Positions 62,701 to 64,000 of a DNA stretch of 64,000 nucleotides are shown piece after piece (positions within the stretch are counted from its first letter, which is position 1; each line of letters starts with the position of its first letter). The stretch is from positions 124,001 through 188,000 of the forward strand of contig JAHDYR010000009.1 in the NCBI GenBank assembly GCA_019828565.1. Direction: 5' to 3'. Below the pieces are notes generated by a model. It did not search any database. It was not told the DNA's origin and saw only the letters and a list, made by a program, of their open reading frames with translations. The DNA comes from Carpediemonas membranifera. Its lineage: Eukaryota > Fornicata. Position numbers and translations under genes: made by a program.

Positions 62701-64000
62701 ATTTCTGCAACTCTGGACAACAATCCTCAACTTCTGTTTCTTCAATGCAAGAGCCAGAGTTTTTTGGATGACGCTTGAGTTATACCAGTCACAGTCTGGC
62801 CCTTTCCTTGTGTGGAATCTTCGCGTGCGCTGGTCTACCGCAGTCAGGTGTTCGTCCAGCCCAGAGCGCGGGAATCATTGCGCAGGACGATGATGTGGCC
62901 TTATTGTACATATAGGCATTCAAAAACATATGAAGCACCTCCAATTATCAGTACAGCACGAGTTTTTGTCGACTCTTCTTTTCCGAACAATTAGTTCTTT
63001 TGCCAAATGAGGCCAGTACTTTGCTTCCCAGTGACCGACTGACTATCCTTTTTGATAAGATGCACTGACATCTGCTGCTGACAGGGACGTGCCCATGTCA
63101 AAACTTGCAGTTTGCTTGGGTTCGCCGAGAAACTTGCAACCAAAACTGATGATTTTTCCTAATCAAACCTCTTTGATTGTTCTTGTCGTGATTTATTCTG
63201 CTAGTCTGCTGTTTCGGATTCTTCCTGACAGCCTGCTAGTTCTATTGACCGCTTTGTGCTCTTTCACCTTTTATGCTTTCAAGTCTTGTGTTTCTGGGTG
63301 TCTGTGCGTTCTTGTTACGGTCTGGTGCTGCCGGGACATGCGAGGGAATTCTCTCGTCGGTCCCAGAAGCTCCACGCTCTGACTTGACCGCCCGATGCCT
63401 TCTCAATGGTTCTCCAGGTGCTCCAAAAGGGCATTTCTGCAACTCTGGACAACAATCCTCAACTTCTGTTTCTTCAATGCAAGAGCCAGAGTTTTTTGGA
63501 TGACGCTTGAGTTATACCAGTCACAGTCTGGCCCTTTCCTTGTGTGGAATCTTCGCGTGCGCTGGTCTACCGCAGTCAGGTGTTCGTCCAGCCCAGAGCG
63601 CGGGAATCATTGCGCAGGACGATGATGTGGCCTTATTGTACATATAGGCATTCAAAAACATATGAAGCACCTCCAATTATCAGTACAGCACGAGTTTTGT
63701 CGACTCTTCCTTTCCGAACAATTAGTTCTTTGCCAAATGAGGCCAGTACTTTGCTTCCCAGTGACCGACTGACTATCCTTTTTGATAAGATGCACTGACA
63801 TCTGCTGCTGACAGGGACGTGCCCATGTCAAAACTTGCAGTTTGCTTGGGTTCGCCGAGAAACTTGCAACCAAAACTGATGATTTTCCTAATCAAACCTC
63901 TTTGATTGTTCTTGTCGTGATTTATTCTGCTAGTCTGCTGTTTCGGATTCTTCCTGACAGCCTGCTAGTTCTATTGACCGCTTTGTGCTCTTTCACCTTT

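Larger units (their letters stand above)
58986..64000. repeat. 728-732-bp satellite, about 6.9 tandem copies
   Basis: Near-identical head-to-tail units that run off the window; a fixed landmark (ATGAAGCACC) recurs at 59283, 60011, 60741, 61471, 62200, 62930 and 63662. Differences are mostly in homopolymer length. Short frames repeat in each unit and are broken between copies. On minus, each unit contains the 3' end of a LINE ORF2 and a 3' UTR stem-loop. Confidence 0.96.

Noticed and set aside
58986-64000. 5S rRNA, spliced-leader or snRNA gene array
   Set aside because: The unit size would fit, but I found no 5S box C-like sequence, no dinoflagellate/perkinsid spliced-leader sequence and no snRNA motif. 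LINE homology explains the unit better.
58986-64000. CRISPR array or telomeric repeat
   Set aside because: Units of 730 bp without spacers are satellite DNA, and no short telomere-like repeat is present.
1-64000. tRNA genes
   Set aside because: A visual scan for T-loop (GGTTCRA) and matching acceptor stems gave no convincing case. A covariance-model search would be needed to exclude them.

Overview
The window looks like a repeat-dominated stretch of a protist nuclear genome. No host housekeeping gene, rRNA or tRNA was recognised. Almost every coding segment belongs to a Ty3/gypsy-type LTR retrotransposon, a LINE, or a large terminal-inverted-repeat element. The mixture of compact chromodomain Ty3 elements and a TA-flanked TIR element would fit an alveolate such as Perkinsus, but that assignment is an inference from general resemblance and was not tested.

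The layout is a nest of insertions that can be ordered, because several target-site duplications (TSDs) restore an interrupted reading frame when the insert is removed. The oldest unit is Ty3 element D (minus strand), found in three pieces at 57605-57089, 20151-19477 and 10142-9982. Element A (20152-57088, 121-bp LTRs, TSD GGGA) and element B (10143-19476, 125-bp LTRs, TSD ATAG) sit inside D's reverse transcriptase and RNase H. Element C (12206-17496, plus strand, 124-bp LTRs, TSD GCGC) sits inside B's reverse transcriptase. Element A itself contains element H (20343-36084, 70-bp LTRs, TSD GAGG) and a 15-kb TIR element (41698-56746, 75-bp TIRs, TSD TA) inserted in A's gag. H's integrase is split by an 11.3-kb LINE (21010-32316, 16-bp TSD). 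The TIR element carries an 867-bp tandem repeat into which element J (47689-52326, 50-bp LTRs) has jumped. On the left, element E interrupts D, element F interrupts E, and fragments G and K follow. On the right, fragment I interrupts D and is followed by about 7 tandem copies of a 730-bp satellite that runs off the window.

Five things stand out. (1) Two Ty3 elements of one clade (A and F) carry a homologous accessory gene of unknown function on the strand opposite to pol, ending 22-33 bp from the pol stop. (2) Eight elements have a perfect 10-12-bp palindrome of different sequence at, or one base from, the inner edge of the 5' LTR where a tRNA primer site is expected, with the gag ATG only 0-25 bp from the LTR. 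(3) The TIR element encodes an OTU-protease-like protein and a protein resembling a tyrosine recombinase. (4) The terminal satellite is built from the 3' end of a LINE related to the one at 21-32 kb, including a stem-loop with compensatory base changes. (5) The LINE's long ORF1 region contains what looks like a DEDDh exonuclease domain, and an open antisense frame lies upstream of it.

Many pol and gag frames carry one or two single-base indels although their LTR pairs are identical by eye. Some of these may be sequencing errors, so genes called broken here may be intact in the organism.
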